A stretch of DNA of 57,147 nucleotides from Penium margaritaceum. Taxonomy: Eukaryota > Streptophyta > Zygnematophyceae > Desmidiales > Peniaceae. Positions within the stretch are counted from its first letter, which is position 1. Each line of letters begins with the position of its first letter. A program made the position numbers and the translations under genes. The notes beneath the pieces were generated by a model. It saw only the letters and a program-made list of their open reading frames with translations, searched no databases and was not told where the DNA came from. The DNA lies in NCBI GenBank assembly GCA_023375785.1, contig SZWC01003878.1, positions 18,038-75,184 on the forward strand, given 5' to 3'. Shown piece after piece: positions 10,519 through 22,053 of the stretch.

Positions 10519-12285
10519 ATGGCAAGTGCCAGACCGTCGAGGACCAACAAGGGCAAGGTGGTGACCGCCTCACCACACGCCCTCGGTAGAATCCAAGTTT
10601 TGGGAGCCACCGTCTCAAGCATGATTGCCAGACCAAACGTAACCGTACCATGGAAGGCAACCAAAGCCAACCTCGGCGACACCAAGAAGCCAGCAAAGGC
10701 AAGAAAAGTGCTCAACGAGCATGTCAACGCGCACGTGCGCGACGGATGACGCACTGGAGGAGGATCTCCCGGATGGAGACCCCAACGAAGAGCACGATGT
10801 CGATGATGGCAAAGGAGATGAGGATTTTGATCATCGCCATCGTCGTGTAGCAAAATCAACCCAATCGCTCGAGAAGGGCAAGGCGCTCCCCGCCTCGCTT
10901 GAAGCTTCCAACAGCAGTGAGGCTACCGAGAGCAGCAAAGGCACCAAAAGCAACCACGCGGGAATTTCTTGCAAGAACGAGCTAGAAGATATTGCCGCAA
11001 AGGCAATTGGCGATGACTGCCGCAAGCTTGCAGAGTTTGTTGCTGAGGCGGCAGGCCGACTCAAGATTACCACCGACGATGGAGGTACGGTACCACTCGG
11101 AAGAGTGGGGGTGGACCCCCTTCCTACGATGTGGCCGCAATGGGGCAGGGTAGTCTCCACTAGAGTGTCGTCGTTGATAAAATCCTCCTCCAAAAGGTGG
11201 GACTCCTTGGAGGCGTGTACGCGAACCATACCCTCTTGTAGTGGATGAAGGTGCATGGACAACGCAAGACCCTGGAGGCCATCGACAATGCTCTGACGAC
11301 ATCAGAGCTCAAGTTCGCGTTTGCCAACCTGTTGGCCCATGTCACGCAGAGCATCACAAACCTCAACCGTGATCGCCAGCTGCAGTGCCTGGCCCCCCAT
11401 GAGGCAAGTCAACGATGCAACGACCTCGACAAGGCGTTATACAGTGTGACCCAGGTGCGGATGCAATAGCAAGCGCAGTGTGCCGCAGCTGCTGATGCCA
11501 CTACCTGTTGCAGTGACAACTTGCCTACCTTGATGAATTCGGGGCCTGTCATGAACACATCCTTCCTCCACATTGTGGAGATCTTCTAGAAAGGCGTGAA
11601 GCTCACCGACTGGCTGAACCGCATGGAGCACGTCCTACGCATCCACAAGGCTCCACTCAGTCAGTGGGGCGATCTTGCCATGACGCAGCTTGAAGACAAG
11701 CTCTTCAAGTACGTGGTCAAGGAATGGAGTGCGTAGAGGCCTCACCTTGAGTGGCAGTTCATGCCGTGGGAAGCCTTCTGTGCAATCATGCGTAAGAAGT
11801 GTACCCAACATGAGGATGTGTAGCGCGCCTTCCACACGATCAAGGACTTCAGCCACTTGGGTAACTCGCTTGAGGCCTACTTGAGCGAGTTTACTACGCT
11901 CGTGGAGGAAGCCAAAAGCTTCACCGAGAGCGACGGTACCCAGACATTCAAGTACCCAGAGTGTACTTGCTGCTAGAGTACATGCGCCATGACCTTGCCA
12001 GCAAGAAGCTTAAGGAGAATACCACCACGACCGCAACGGGCCAAGCTTGGACAAGATGGAGGGCATTGCGAGATTACATGTGCGAAGTGTATTCAGCAAA
12101 CCCAAAGCACTCTTCCGATGCACGCCCAAACGTTCATGCACAGGAAGGCCGTGATGCACGTATGGATGCTCCAGGGACTGGAGGGACGGCCGAGCAGCAA
12201 GGCAGGGTCAAGGGCAAGCAGCCAACAAACCCCCCAGCCAAGAAGACTGGTGGGAACAAGCTATTGGAAAAATGCCTAACTTCCT
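10519..12285 (+). pseudogene. gag of gypsy element 1
   Basis: Gag forms the particle that packages element RNA. A basic N-terminal part (MASARPSRTNKGK, 10519) shifts frame near 10740 into an acidic stretch, then into the gag core from 11245. There GVKLTDWLNRMEHVLRIH, LEWQFMPWEAFCAIM and FSHLGNSLEAYLSEFTTLVEEAK give the usual retrotransposon gag pattern. Between 11245 and 11960 the frame is unbroken except for four stops, all TAG (11467, 11587, 11734, 11821), each where Gln would fit. A frameshift near 11955 leads to YLLLEYMRHDLASKKLKEN and a basic tail. Separated by about 0.95 kb from its zinc knuckle, which is unusually far. Confidence 0.8.
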
Positions 12286-12428
12286 CATACATCGTCCGAT
12301 CTTCAATCCATCGGTGCTACTGGAAAGCGCATATCCTCCTCACCCTACTCTCCAAGTTACAGTCTTCTCCAATGGCTGGATTTGGCGCACATGCCTATGG
12401 AGGAAAGTGGCATAGATTATGCCACAAC

Positions 12429-13137
12429 TGATCCAAGTGACATAGTACGTGTCGGACGGGCTCGGCACGGCAAAAGAGCCAGTGGGGTGTTCGAGAGGCT
12501 TGATCGAGCATACGAGCACTGAGCATCGAGTGAAACTGTCCGGTCTCACGCGATGCTCAGCGAAGTGATCAAATGGCAAAACGGGCTGCCGGAGACAGCC
12601 AAGAGAGTCAGCTGGCATGGCCGTCGAGATGACCGGTGGGTTCCTTGATCGGCCGGTCGCCGGATCCACGGAGCACAAGCAACGTCGCAGATCGGAAAAG
12701 CGCACTCCGTTGATCTCGCCAAGAGCTCTCCATGTCCATCGCTTGGAGATTACGCATCTTACCTCTGCATCGCCAGACTTCCGGAAGGAGGATTACCCAA
12801 AAACACGACACAGCACCTGCGGAAAGTCCTACCTGGCCATTTCTCAGCTAGATTCTCAAATCCCTTGTCTCAGCCTAGCATATTAGGGTAGCAACTTCAT
12901 GTGTAGACAGCTTCGTGTGTAGTGCACCAAAACAGGCATGCAGCATACCGTTGGAAACTGCAGAAGACGTACTATCTGCCTGAGGTCTTGGTTAAGGCTC
13001 TTGAAGCTCTGAGTGTTTGTATTATCTGGCCAAGTGATACGGCCGTGTTTATGACTCGTGTATCTGGAGTTAATGGAGTTCATGGAGTTTCTGTGAATCT
13101 CTCTAACTGTGTAATGTCTGTGTTGATCCAAGTTGAC
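12429..13137. mobile_element. possible nested insertion in gypsy gag, flanked by a direct repeat
   Basis: TGATCCAAGTGAC at 12429 recurs as TGATCCAAGTTGAC at 13124. The segment between them separates the gag tail from its zinc knuckle and shows no gag pattern or other coding domain. A small non-autonomous element is possible. Matching terminal repeats were not convincing, so the class is open. Confidence 0.35.
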
Positions 13138-13251
13138 CTCTGAGGTTACCTCAATTTCTATCACAAGCCCCCCAACCACAATTGTGGATGCGGAAATGAT
13201 GAGCTGCATGTAGCGCAAGAGCTTCCTAACACGGCCTTCCGGGAGGGACTG

Positions 13252-13293
13252 TGCGAAAACTTCATGCAGCCCGGACACTTCGGGGCTCAGTGC
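13252..13293 (+). pseudogene. gag CCHC zinc knuckle, second Cys lost
   Basis: The translation CENFMQPGHFGAQC fits C-x2-C-x4-H-x4-C with Phe in place of the second Cys (TTC where TGC is expected). Gly/Ala-rich, charged sequence follows to 13461. The knuckle binds element RNA; this copy could not bind zinc normally. Confidence 0.75.
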
Positions 13294-13912
13294 CTTAAGG
13301 CTGCTGGTCATGGACAAGAGGTCGCGGCATTAGCCGCAGCACCAGCACCTCGTGGGGAGGTGGCCGCGGACAAGGCCGTGGACAAGGTCGCGGTCGCGGC
13401 AATGGGCCCGGCTGTGATAACGGACAAGGCCGTGGGACGGGTTTTCTCCACCCTTGAGTGACGTTAGTGGGGACCACTCAGGTGTTGAACTTCATCATGA
13501 GTGTGGGTTCATGTTTTCAGACAGGGATGTTAAATGATTTGCATTTTTTACAAGTTCAAATTTCTTTGTTGCTTTCTCCCCTCTCATTAAACCTCATTTT
13601 GCACTTGCTCATCAATATTGCTCACTAAATCTTGCATCACCAGACGAGATGCATATCCGAACTTGCTTAGTGGTGACAACTCTGACCACTGTGCAAGAAT
13701 TGTGTAACACAGTGATTGAAGCAAACGCCCTCAAAGCGATGAATTCAATCACGTTTGCATTACCTTTCGTCAACGATTTTGACCCACTGAAGTTTAAAGA
13801 CTGGAAGGTGCTAGCCAAATTCACACGTGCCCACAAGATGTGGACTTGAGTAAGTGAATCATGGGAGCTTCGGCATCCGCTGTCTAGATTCTGTGTTTAT
13901 CACAAACTCGGC

Positions 13913-14179
13913 TTGTCGTCATCGAGCCTGTTCACTTGGAAGAGTGGAGGCAACATGACGATGCCATTCAAAGGACACCTAGCTTGTGCTCCCGTGAACA
14001 TACTTGCTGACACTGGAGGAGATGACTCCTTTCTTAGCCTTGGCTTTACTTGTCGGGTTGGCTTCAAGTACAAGCCATCAAATGGTGCACTTGTCGTCGG
14101 TGACAACCGTACGGTACCCATAATCAGTACTCCTAAAGCGAAAATTGTAAATTCAAGGGTACACACAGTGTCACGTTGA
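13913..14179 (+). pseudogene. aspartic protease of gypsy element 1
   Basis: The frame carries VNILADTGGDDSFLS, where the Asp-Thr-Gly triad of a retroviral-type aspartic protease is visible. It then reads ALVVGDNRTVPI, as is usual between protease and reverse transcriptase in gypsy elements. The protease would cut the gag-pol polyprotein. The frame shifts at about 14165 and is broken before the reverse transcriptase. Confidence 0.7.
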
Positions 14180-14355
14180 AGGTACTCAATCTTCTTGACC
14201 CATTTGATGTGGTGCTAGGCGATCCCTGGCCCTGTGAAAACAAGGCTCTCATGTACTTTGAATGAAAGCATTTGATCCTCCAAAAAGGACAGCGTCGCTT
14301 TGCGTTGATTTTGAGTACAGAGTTATCAACGAATTAACTCAAAGTCCATGCGAGC

Positions 14356-15470
14356 TTGTCTATGATGCAAGTCAAGAGACGTATTCGACAAAGTTGTCAA
14401 TACTTCTTGGCTGAGCTGCAGAAAGTAGAGGACGACGTGAAGGAAGACATGCCACAAGAGATCAAATCTCTATTGGCAGATTTCTCGGTTGTATTCCAAG
14501 AACCACAGGCTGGGATTCCACCAGAAAGACACATGGACCACACGGTTACTCTGCAATAGGAGGCGACACCTCCTCCGTTCAGACCCATGTATCGCCTTAG
14601 TCCAGCAGAAAGGCGAGAGGTCGAATGCCAAATCAAAGAGTACCTTGTAAAAAGATGGATCGAGCCAAGTAGCTTGCTGTGTGGTGCGCCGATCCTTTTG
14701 GTGAACAAAAAGGACGATGGTTACGCATGTACGTGGATTACCGGGCGTTGAACAAGCTGACGGTGAAAAATCGGTTCCCCTTACCGCGATTTGAGGATTT
14801 TTTTGACCAACTCAAAGGCGTAAAGGAATGTTTGTCCTTGAAAGTTTCTCAAGGGTACCATGAAATCCGCATCACGGAATATGATGTGCCCAAAGCCATG
14901 TTTCAAATGTACATGGGACACTATAAGTTTTGAGTGTCATGCTTTAGGCTTACAAATGCCCGGACAACCTTCCAAGGAGAAATGAACCGGACGTTCGCCA
15001 AGCAACTCACTCAATTTGTCTTGGTTTACAAGGACGACATCCTGGTTTTCTCCAAATCAATGCAAGAGCACATAGAACATCTACGCGAAGTTCTTGCAAT
15101 TCTTCGGGAATAGAGGCTCTATGCCAAAGTGAGCAAGTGCAAGTTTGCATGAGATGATCTCAAAATACCTTAGACACATCGTCGGCAAGGACGACACCCG
15201 TGTTGATCCACGAAAGGTCAAAGGCGTTGTAGGTTGACCACGCCCGGAAAATGTTGGGCATATTCGATATCTCCTCCGCCTTGAAAACTACTTTCAGTGG
15301 TTTATGCAAGGGTATTTGACCCTGGTAGCACCGCTAACCAGGCTCACACAAAAAGACGTGCACTAGGAATGGACATCTTATTCCAGAAATGCTTTTCTCA
15401 AAGTCAAAGAGCTTCTATCCACAGTTTCTACCCTAGCCCTTTTGGATCCATTGCAACCGTGGGAGGTTTG
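14356..15470 (+). pseudogene. reverse transcriptase of gypsy element 1
   Basis: Copies element RNA into DNA. The N-terminal lead-in (LLADFSVVFQEP, GIPPERHMDHTVTL) meets a TAG at 14557. It continues with PPFRPMYRLSPAERREVE and RWIEPS, the standard gypsy RT opening. A frameshift near 14700 moves to MYVDYRALNKLTVKNRFPLPR. The catalytic box reads YKDD at 15027-15038, with both aspartates kept and Lys where a hydrophobic residue is usual. Stops at 14931 (TGA), 15235 (TGA), 15364 (TAG) and 15469 (TGA), and frame changes, make it inactive. Confidence 0.88.
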
Positions 15471-15471
15471 A

Positions 15472-15786
15472 TGTGATGCGTCGGTAGTAGGACTCAGAGC
15501 CGTCCTCCTGCAAAATGGTCACCCAGTTGTGTATGAGAGCCGGAAGCTCATCCCCGCGGAAACGCGGTACATGAGTGGGGATGAAGAGCTCCTTCCGGTA
15601 ATACACGCTTTCAAGATGTGGCGTTGCTACCTCAAGGGTGCTGAAGGGGGTGTGACGGTTGTAACTGACCATAACCCATTGGTGTTTTTTCAAACACAAC
15701 TGAACCTATCAAGACAACAGACGCGCTAAAACAAATACCTTAGCCGATTCTCGTTCACATGGGAATATCGGCCAAGACACATCAAT
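15472..15786 (+). pseudogene. RNase H of gypsy element 1
   Basis: The frame reads CDASVVGLRAVLLQNGHPVVYESRKL, then MSGDEELLPVIHAFKMWRCYL and VVTDHNPLVFF, the gypsy RNase H signature that removes the RNA strand during copying. One TAA interrupts at 15727 before the tether YLSRFSFTWEYRPRHINVAHPL. The frame is shared with the integrase that follows, so RT, RNase H and integrase were one polyprotein. Confidence 0.88.
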
Positions 15787-16845
15787 GTGGCCCATCCACT
15801 AACCAGAAAACCTATGGAAATCAAAGCAACCACCGAGGTCGGTGGGTGTTTTATGGCCATTGCAACAGGAACAGTACAAACACCAAATCCCCCTGCACCT
15901 CTTCGGCAACCACCACGAGAGATTATCCATTACAAAGGTTTTGTTAACAGGTTCTGGATGGGATACTGTGTGGATTCTCGGTTTCAAGACTATCAAAATC
16001 TGGACATGTATGGATTGGTGGAGGCTGCAGGATTTTCTTGGCACGAAGAACAAGTTGTTGTGCCAAACTCAGGTGGCCTTCAAGCAAAGATTGTCTCTCA
16101 GTTCCATGACCCGCCGATCTTAGGTCGTGTGGGACCTCAAAAGACCAAACAGGCACTCTCAGACCACTATTGGTGGCAAAGATGGAGTGTCGATGTCTCT
16201 AAATATTGTATGACATGCGACACATGTCTTCGAAATAAGGCTAGTAACAAGAAGCCTGCTAGACTCCCCCAACAACTTCCTATTCCTTGGACTCCATGGG
16301 AGTACGTCACAATGGAATTCATTACTGGTCTTCCCGACGCGGCCCGTGGCCACGATGCAATACTAGTGGTTGTGGATCTTCTGACGAAGATGACACACTT
16401 CATTCCTATAGCCATTAATGTGAACGCAAAGGAGACCGCTCGTCTCTTCTTTGAGGGTGTCATAAAGTTCCACGGCTTGCCATTGCACGTTGTCTCCAAT
16501 TCAGATCAAAAATTTGCTAGTACATTCTGGCAAAAGATGCACGAGTACTTTGGCAACGAGTTGCACATGTCGACAGCGTTTCACCCTCAAACTGATGGAC
16601 AAACAGAGCACATGAACCCCACCCTAGAACAAATTCTTTGCTTGTACTTGGACCCTACCATGAATGACTATGACAAATTCCTAGCACCGACACAGTTTGC
16701 AATGAATAACTCGATGAACGACTCCACAATTCACACTGTTTGTGGTGAAAATTGGTCGACATCCAGTGGTGCTCTCTTCATTGGTGAAGAGTGGAACTGC
16801 AGGAGGACAAGTTCCTTCTACTCAAGCCTTTGCCGAGGGCATTGA
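15787..16845 (+). pseudogene. integrase of gypsy element 1, active site altered
   Basis: The longest open stretch of the element (352 codons). The zinc-binding part has FHDPPILGRVGPQKT, with Arg where the second His is usual, then CMTCDTC. The core has WEYVTMEFITGLP, with Glu where the first catalytic Asp is usual, and VSNSDQKFAS, with Asn at the second. The HPQTDGQTE block with the Glu is kept. If this alignment is right, two of three catalytic residues are replaced. The reading frame diverges after about 16760. Confidence 0.88.
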
Positions 16846-16951
16846 ATCCTTGTTACAGGAGGCAAAGGGTCACCTTCAAGCTGCTCTATAACGACAAAAG
16901 GCATATGCCGACAAAAGTCGCCGTGACGTCTCGTTTGATATCGGTGACTAA

Positions 16952-17335
16952 GTGTTGCTTAGCATTAAGAATCTTTGGCTGAAGTCGCCAAGGGCCCGAA
17001 AACTTCTAACGAAGTGGATTGGGTTGTTTCCCATCATTGCACGCATCGGGCCAGTGGCATATCGATTGCTGCTTCCGCCGAGTATGAAGATACATGAAGT
17101 GTTTCATGTGAGCCTGTTAACTCCATACACGGCAAAGGGAACAGTTCAACCACCACCAGAAGTCCTTGCTATTGATGGCCAATACAAGGTTATTTTCCTA
17201 CTCTAGCACCGAGATTGTACTCTCCGGTCACGGGTTGTTAGGGAATACCTTGTTGATTCGGCTCGTTGTGGACCTAAACATAACTCATGGGAGCCCAAAT
17301 CTCGACTGCCCATGGGGATGGTCAACGAGTATTAG
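16952..17335 (+). pseudogene. integrase C-terminus and chromodomain-like tail of gypsy element 1
   Basis: WIGLFPIIARIGPVAYRLLLP and IHEVFHVSLLTPY are the usual end of a chromovirus integrase. After a TAG at 17204 the frame continues with RVVREYLVDSARCGPKHNSWEP, matching the chromodomain core (YLV-K-W-x-G-Y-x-N-S-W-E-P) but with the aromatic Trp and Tyr lost. Chromodomains steer insertion to heterochromatin by binding methylated histone H3. Confidence 0.75.
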
Positions 17336-17640
17336 AGCAAGCTAGCAGCTCGCATACATCGACGCGTGTCGGCGGGCACCACCTAAATGCGGAGAATTTG
17401 AACAACATTCCCGCAGGACAGCATTCATGGACTGCAACCATAAGAGGTTGGAGATGCCCAACAAAATTGTCACGCGGACGCTCCAGCATAAAGCGGGGAG
17501 GTCGCTAGCAGTGCAGACCGACAAGCTGCAACTTAGATCCCAATGCCATGCACGTGTTCATGTTTAGCTCGTGATTGAAATCATTGACTTTCTATCACAA
17601 TGTTGATGAATCACTCACTGACATTCTTGCTTGTTTTTCA

Positions 17641-18344
17641 TGAACCGGGACGGTTCATAAACACCCCTCCCTTCTTGCTTAAGTGAGGGGTGGTTGCACA
17701 CCAGCCCTCGCGTCATCCAGGGCTGGCCGGCGACCAGTACTTTGCTTGCCGCTAGCCACCTCACTGCCAGCCGACTGGACGGCCGGCGGTCGGCCAAGTG
17801 ACCGGCCGGCCACCAGCTGGCCAGCCGCCAGCCACCGATTGCGACCTCGGCCCGATCTACAGCTGAGGGGTCGCGAGGGCCTTGAGAGTAAAGCCTTGTG
17901 GCCTTGTGCCCTTGCCCCCGCTTACCCTTCTTGCAAGCGAGCAAGCGAGGACAAGGGAGGGGGCCGAGGGACAAGAGACGGGAGAAAGCTGGCGCAAAAT
18001 TGCCAGTGTGCCTCACACACAATGATTTTGTTCCATAACATCAAAAACATTAATTGAAGTCCATTTGAAACAAACTTTGACATAGAATTAATGGATTAAC
18101 GTGTGTTAAAGCACGAGTTTGAGGTCAAAATCCCCGGTTTGGGTCCCAAAACCAGGGATAAGGCTTAAAACGGAAATAGGCCTCCAGAGACTCGAAACAA
18201 TCGAGTCTCCCTGCTCTGGGTCATTGATGACGATTGCCCCTCAGTCATGCGAAAGGGGGTAAACCCCTGACGCGGACTTAGAATGCCATTTTGCAAACTC
18301 CGACGACAACTTCAGAGCAGGAGCTGGATACTCAACCCGTTACA
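17641..18344 (+). repeat. 3' LTR of gypsy element 1
   Basis: Runs from TGAACCGGGA to CCCGTTACA, partner of 8946-9646. Its outer 17 bases also form a small hairpin (TGAACCG-GGA-CGGTTCA) although the sequence differs from the 5' LTR. Confidence 0.92.
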
Positions 18345-18349
18345 TGATT
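18345..18349. other. target site duplication, right copy (TGATT)
   Basis: Matches 8941-8945 exactly, confirming the insertion boundaries of gypsy element 1. Confidence 0.9.
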
Positions 18350-19897
18350 ACCTTGTCCACAAAATATTACTACTCACTAACAGTGACTGCGGTGCCCACC
18401 TCTGAAAAATCATTCATAGAATTCGAGTATTATATACATGTTCTTGGAACAGTGTCTATCATAGCAATTTTGTTTCAAGATTCAATGGATTCATTGCAGT
18501 TTTTGTTTCCTTCTTTTATACATGGCATGCGACGGCGAATACAACAGCACAAGTGTATTGCCTACATTTTTTGCCAAAACATTGAAACACATGGTCGCCT
18601 TTTGCAACTGGTTTTGGCTGGGGTGCTTATTTGGAAGTTTCCGGTCGATGTCTTCTCCATGACATGTGAGTATGGCATCACTCAGCCTGTTCTTGCAATC
18701 AGCTGGTGGTGTTCACCTACCGACACGGGCAACTGCACTTGAGTATGGTAAAGTGGTGGTCCACTCACTATTTTGCACACACCACGCGGGGGAAAATACT
18801 GCATGTTGCATATCGTGCGCAACATCAAGCATCGGAACTACTGAAGCGAGGCGGAGGTCGTCGGCCCCTTTTTTCTTAAGTGTCGACAGCTAGCGTTTAC
18901 CAAGGGCTTGTTTTTATCATTGTATTGATTTAGCTTGCAAAGAAACTTTCTTAGCTGATATGTGAGACATTACATTGCCTTATTAGAAAGCAGTTCGTCA
19001 ACCTTAATATACGTTACTTCATCACAAAACATATCGTACATAGAAGAATGTAGTATTTCTCCGTACAAACATTCCAGAACATGATTTGTTCATGGGTATT
19101 ACAGATTTCAATTCTATAGACAAATGCCTCTTTGTAAACATGCCTAGTCGTGATTCGTACAATCGTAGGATCTAACCGCTTGAGCTTTTACTCACTTGTT
19201 TGATAGACTTCACTGGGACAAATGCACTCTTGATGATTGACCTCAAGTTTGAAACAAGTATTGAGCACCGAGGGAGGAAAGACGTCCAATCGCTAGAATG
19301 GACGTTCGTCAGTGCACACTTTGAGGATTCATCTACGCACTTACAAAATGTAAATGTACTTACACATAAACGGTTCATGGATAAGAAAATACATGTTCAT
19401 CAAAGGGAAGCTTACTGTGCTTGCGGGGTTTCGTCTTTGGCACTTTTGATGCAAGTTTTTTCCTCAATTCCATGTCACATATTGCATGAGATATGGAACA
19501 AAAGAATCGAGGGCGAAGAGCTCCCACACATCTTTTCATCCCTAGAGGTCTACACAGATTATGAGATGATACTCCTATATTTTCAATCATAAGATATGAC
19601 AAACACCAACCATTCGATCCCTTTGTTTGATGACGATCATGTCGACAATTCTTTCTGAAAGAGAATAGTCCCTCAAAAACTATGAGTACTATGATCTGAT
19701 CGATTGTCGTCAAACAACCAATGGTCATATTTCATGGGCATGGTGGAATGACATGTAAATAAATTTATATAATAGTATTTCTAAAATCAAGATTTTGGTC
19801 CCTCATTAACATATGTCACTTGTGAGAAGGATTATGTGGAGCCTGCTTTGCAGGATTCGCAATGTCTGGGAGCACGAGCCTTGGACATCCGCTCGTC
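18350..19897. other. unassigned spacer
   Basis: About 1.5 kb between two elements. Frames of 132 codons (18344-18742) and 130 codons (19200-19592) show no motif I recognise and the first starts inside the LTR. It may be pre-insertion chromosomal DNA. Confidence 0.4.
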
Positions 19898-19902
19898 GTG
19901 TT

Positions 19903-20392
19903 TGTTGGTTTTGTGTCCCGTACACATTGTGACCTATGACCTCGCTGCACACCCCACCCATCACTTATGCAGGTGACTGAGACGGAGGGACCATGCTGCC
20001 GGTGCGTTCATCTTTACTAAGTTGTGGTCGTTGACCATGGTTACACCGGCGACGTTCAGGCCCACAGATACATGGTGTTGATTGATGTTTCCTAACTTGG
20101 TCACTTGGGTTTGACTCCTTGGATGAGACATTGCAGTATGCAATGAGGAGAATAGGATTTGGGGGGCGGCCAGGTTTGACACCCGCGTGGTGGAGGCGAG
20201 ACCACGAGCGAGAAGGAGCTCGCTGCTCGCTCGCTCATGGCTCGCTCCCCCGACGAGCAGTAATTCACTCGTTTTTAACTATGCGACTTTGCGTTCGTTG
20301 ACGTCTCTAGTAGACACTTGTCGCACATCCTTCTATAGACTTTCCCTCCACTCATTATCCCCTCCATTCCCTCACTCTGTGTCACTACTTAC
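19903..20392 (+). repeat. 5' LTR of copia element 1, with about 155 extra bases
   Basis: Begins TGTTGGTTTTGTGTCCCG and ends CACTACTTAC. It aligns with 27400-27726 except for about 20122-20280, a GCTCGCTC-rich segment missing from the 3' LTR. It is either an insertion here or a deletion there. Confidence 0.88.
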
Positions 20393-22053
20393 TGGTATCA
20401 TAGTAACAAAGTGAGAGAGTGAATCGCGTTCTCTCTTGAAAAAAAGATGTTGGCCGTGGAGGGTCCACCGTCACCATTGTCGCAGCTGCCGGGGCTTTCT
20501 CTGCCTCCTTCAAGGCCGGCATTCCTCTTGCAAGTCACCTCGGAACGCTGTCGCAACATGTGCCTTCCAGATCGGGTTGACTGCATTCACGACAGGAGCG
20601 ATTGCACAGGCACGCCTACATTGTTAGTATACCCACGGGTTCTGCCGCGGCTTCTGACAAGGCCCAGTGGCAACCACGGGAGCAGCCACAGCTACGTCAA
20701 TTAGGAGCAGCTCTGCATCCTTCTATCTACCAGCAAATGCTCCCACCCACCACCTTTCTTGTAGCAGAACCATCTAGTGCGGCTGCCGTCTAGACTCGTC
20801 CGTGACATCCTTAGTTGTAGCATCCAATGATGCAACCACCCCCACATTGGCTGCCCCTATTCCCTTGGCAGTCGCAACTGCACCTAGTCTTGGTGCATCA
20901 GTTGTGGCATTTGCAGTGCCTCCAGCACCCCTCGCAGCAGCATAGGATCAGTAGCCACAGTGGAACCCTTGGAAGCTGCATCCACGTCCCTCACAACCGC
21001 AACAACCACTACCCAGCAACCTCGTCATCCGTGGCAGCAGTGACGCCAGCGACGAGAGCGCTGCAGCTGACTAGCATCCTGCCCTGTCCAAGCCACCTCA
21101 GTGGACGACAACAACACGCTGGCGCACGACATGGCTCAAGCTGCTGCCCCTGCTGGGTCGTACTTCGTGGAGCAGAGCGTAGCACGTCGAGAGTGGCGAC
21201 GTCACGCAACGAGTGGAGGGTCACCTGCATCACCCGGATCCTCCTCGTCACGGCATGCCTCAATAAGAACCCACTCCCTCTCCTCTTGGGACTCAGTGGG
21301 GGAAGATCCTCTTGCCGTCGTCAATATCTTGGGCCGCCTCGCTAGAACCGCTGTCCCTTGGTCTACTTTAGTCACGCGGGTAGCTTCTCTTGTCATCAAC
21401 ACTGCCGTTGCCACGACGGCAACCTTTGCTTCCGCAGCTAGAGCGTCTAGGGCACCAGCGTTGACTACAGCGGGATGTGCCACCGACTCTTACACTGAAG
21501 CCGTTGCCGTCATCGCACCAGTTACTGCTACAGCTACTGATCTTGGCACAGGTTTCTGCTGCCACAGCTTCCATCGCATCTAACACCGCTACTACTGCCA
21601 TAACGGTTGCTACCGCTGCCACATCCATCCAGTCCTCCACCAACTTCGAGACTGTATCCTCTTCCTCTGATTCATCAGCTTCCATCAGTCTATCCACGGC
21701 TGCTATTTCTGTTACTACATCTGTCACCACTCTTGGTGCGGCGTCGGTAGCTGGCATTCTTGCCTTGATCTTCCCAACTGCTTCTGCTGTGTCAGTCCTC
21801 TGTGTTGCCGTCGCTGCTACCGTTCCATCCCTTTTCTGTTGCGCTCCCCTGCAGCTTGATGTCCCATCTTGGGGGCACTCACGTCCTCCTGCCTATCATT
21901 GTGCTTGCTGTTTTGTCTCTTTGTTGGTCTTGGGGTTGGGCAGTGTCTTGCAGCACTTCCTCTCCGTGCGTACGACGCTTCCCATTTTTCCACGCCCACT
22001 TGGGCAAACGAAACTCTGCAAAAAAAAATCGGTATAGCCCCACTCTCGTCACC

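Larger units (their letters stand above)
8946..18344 (+). mobile_element. complete Ty3/gypsy chromovirus, inactivated
   Basis: A 9.4-kb element with 701- and 704-bp LTRs bounded by a perfect TGATT duplication. Internal order is gag (from 10519), CCHC knuckle (13252), aspartic protease (13913), reverse transcriptase (14356), RNase H (about 15470), integrase (15787) and a chromodomain-like tail (to 17335). The order protease-RT-RH-IN defines Ty3/gypsy. About 870 bases of leader (9647-10518) hold no clear gene. The LTRs differ at roughly one base in nine by eye over a 116-bp stretch, mostly by transitions, so the insertion is old. The sequence before the 3' LTR lacks a convincing purine tract. 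Confidence 0.92.

Noticed and set aside
18344..18742. 132-codon frame with hydrophobic stretches
   Set aside because: Begins inside the gypsy LTR end and shows no recognised domain or conserved neighbour; may be chance.
20440..22040. Ser/Ala/Thr- and Val-rich frames on both strands upstream of copia gag
   Set aside because: Low-complexity composition opens several frames at once and no domain or consistent start was found; treated as leader or uncertain gag extension.
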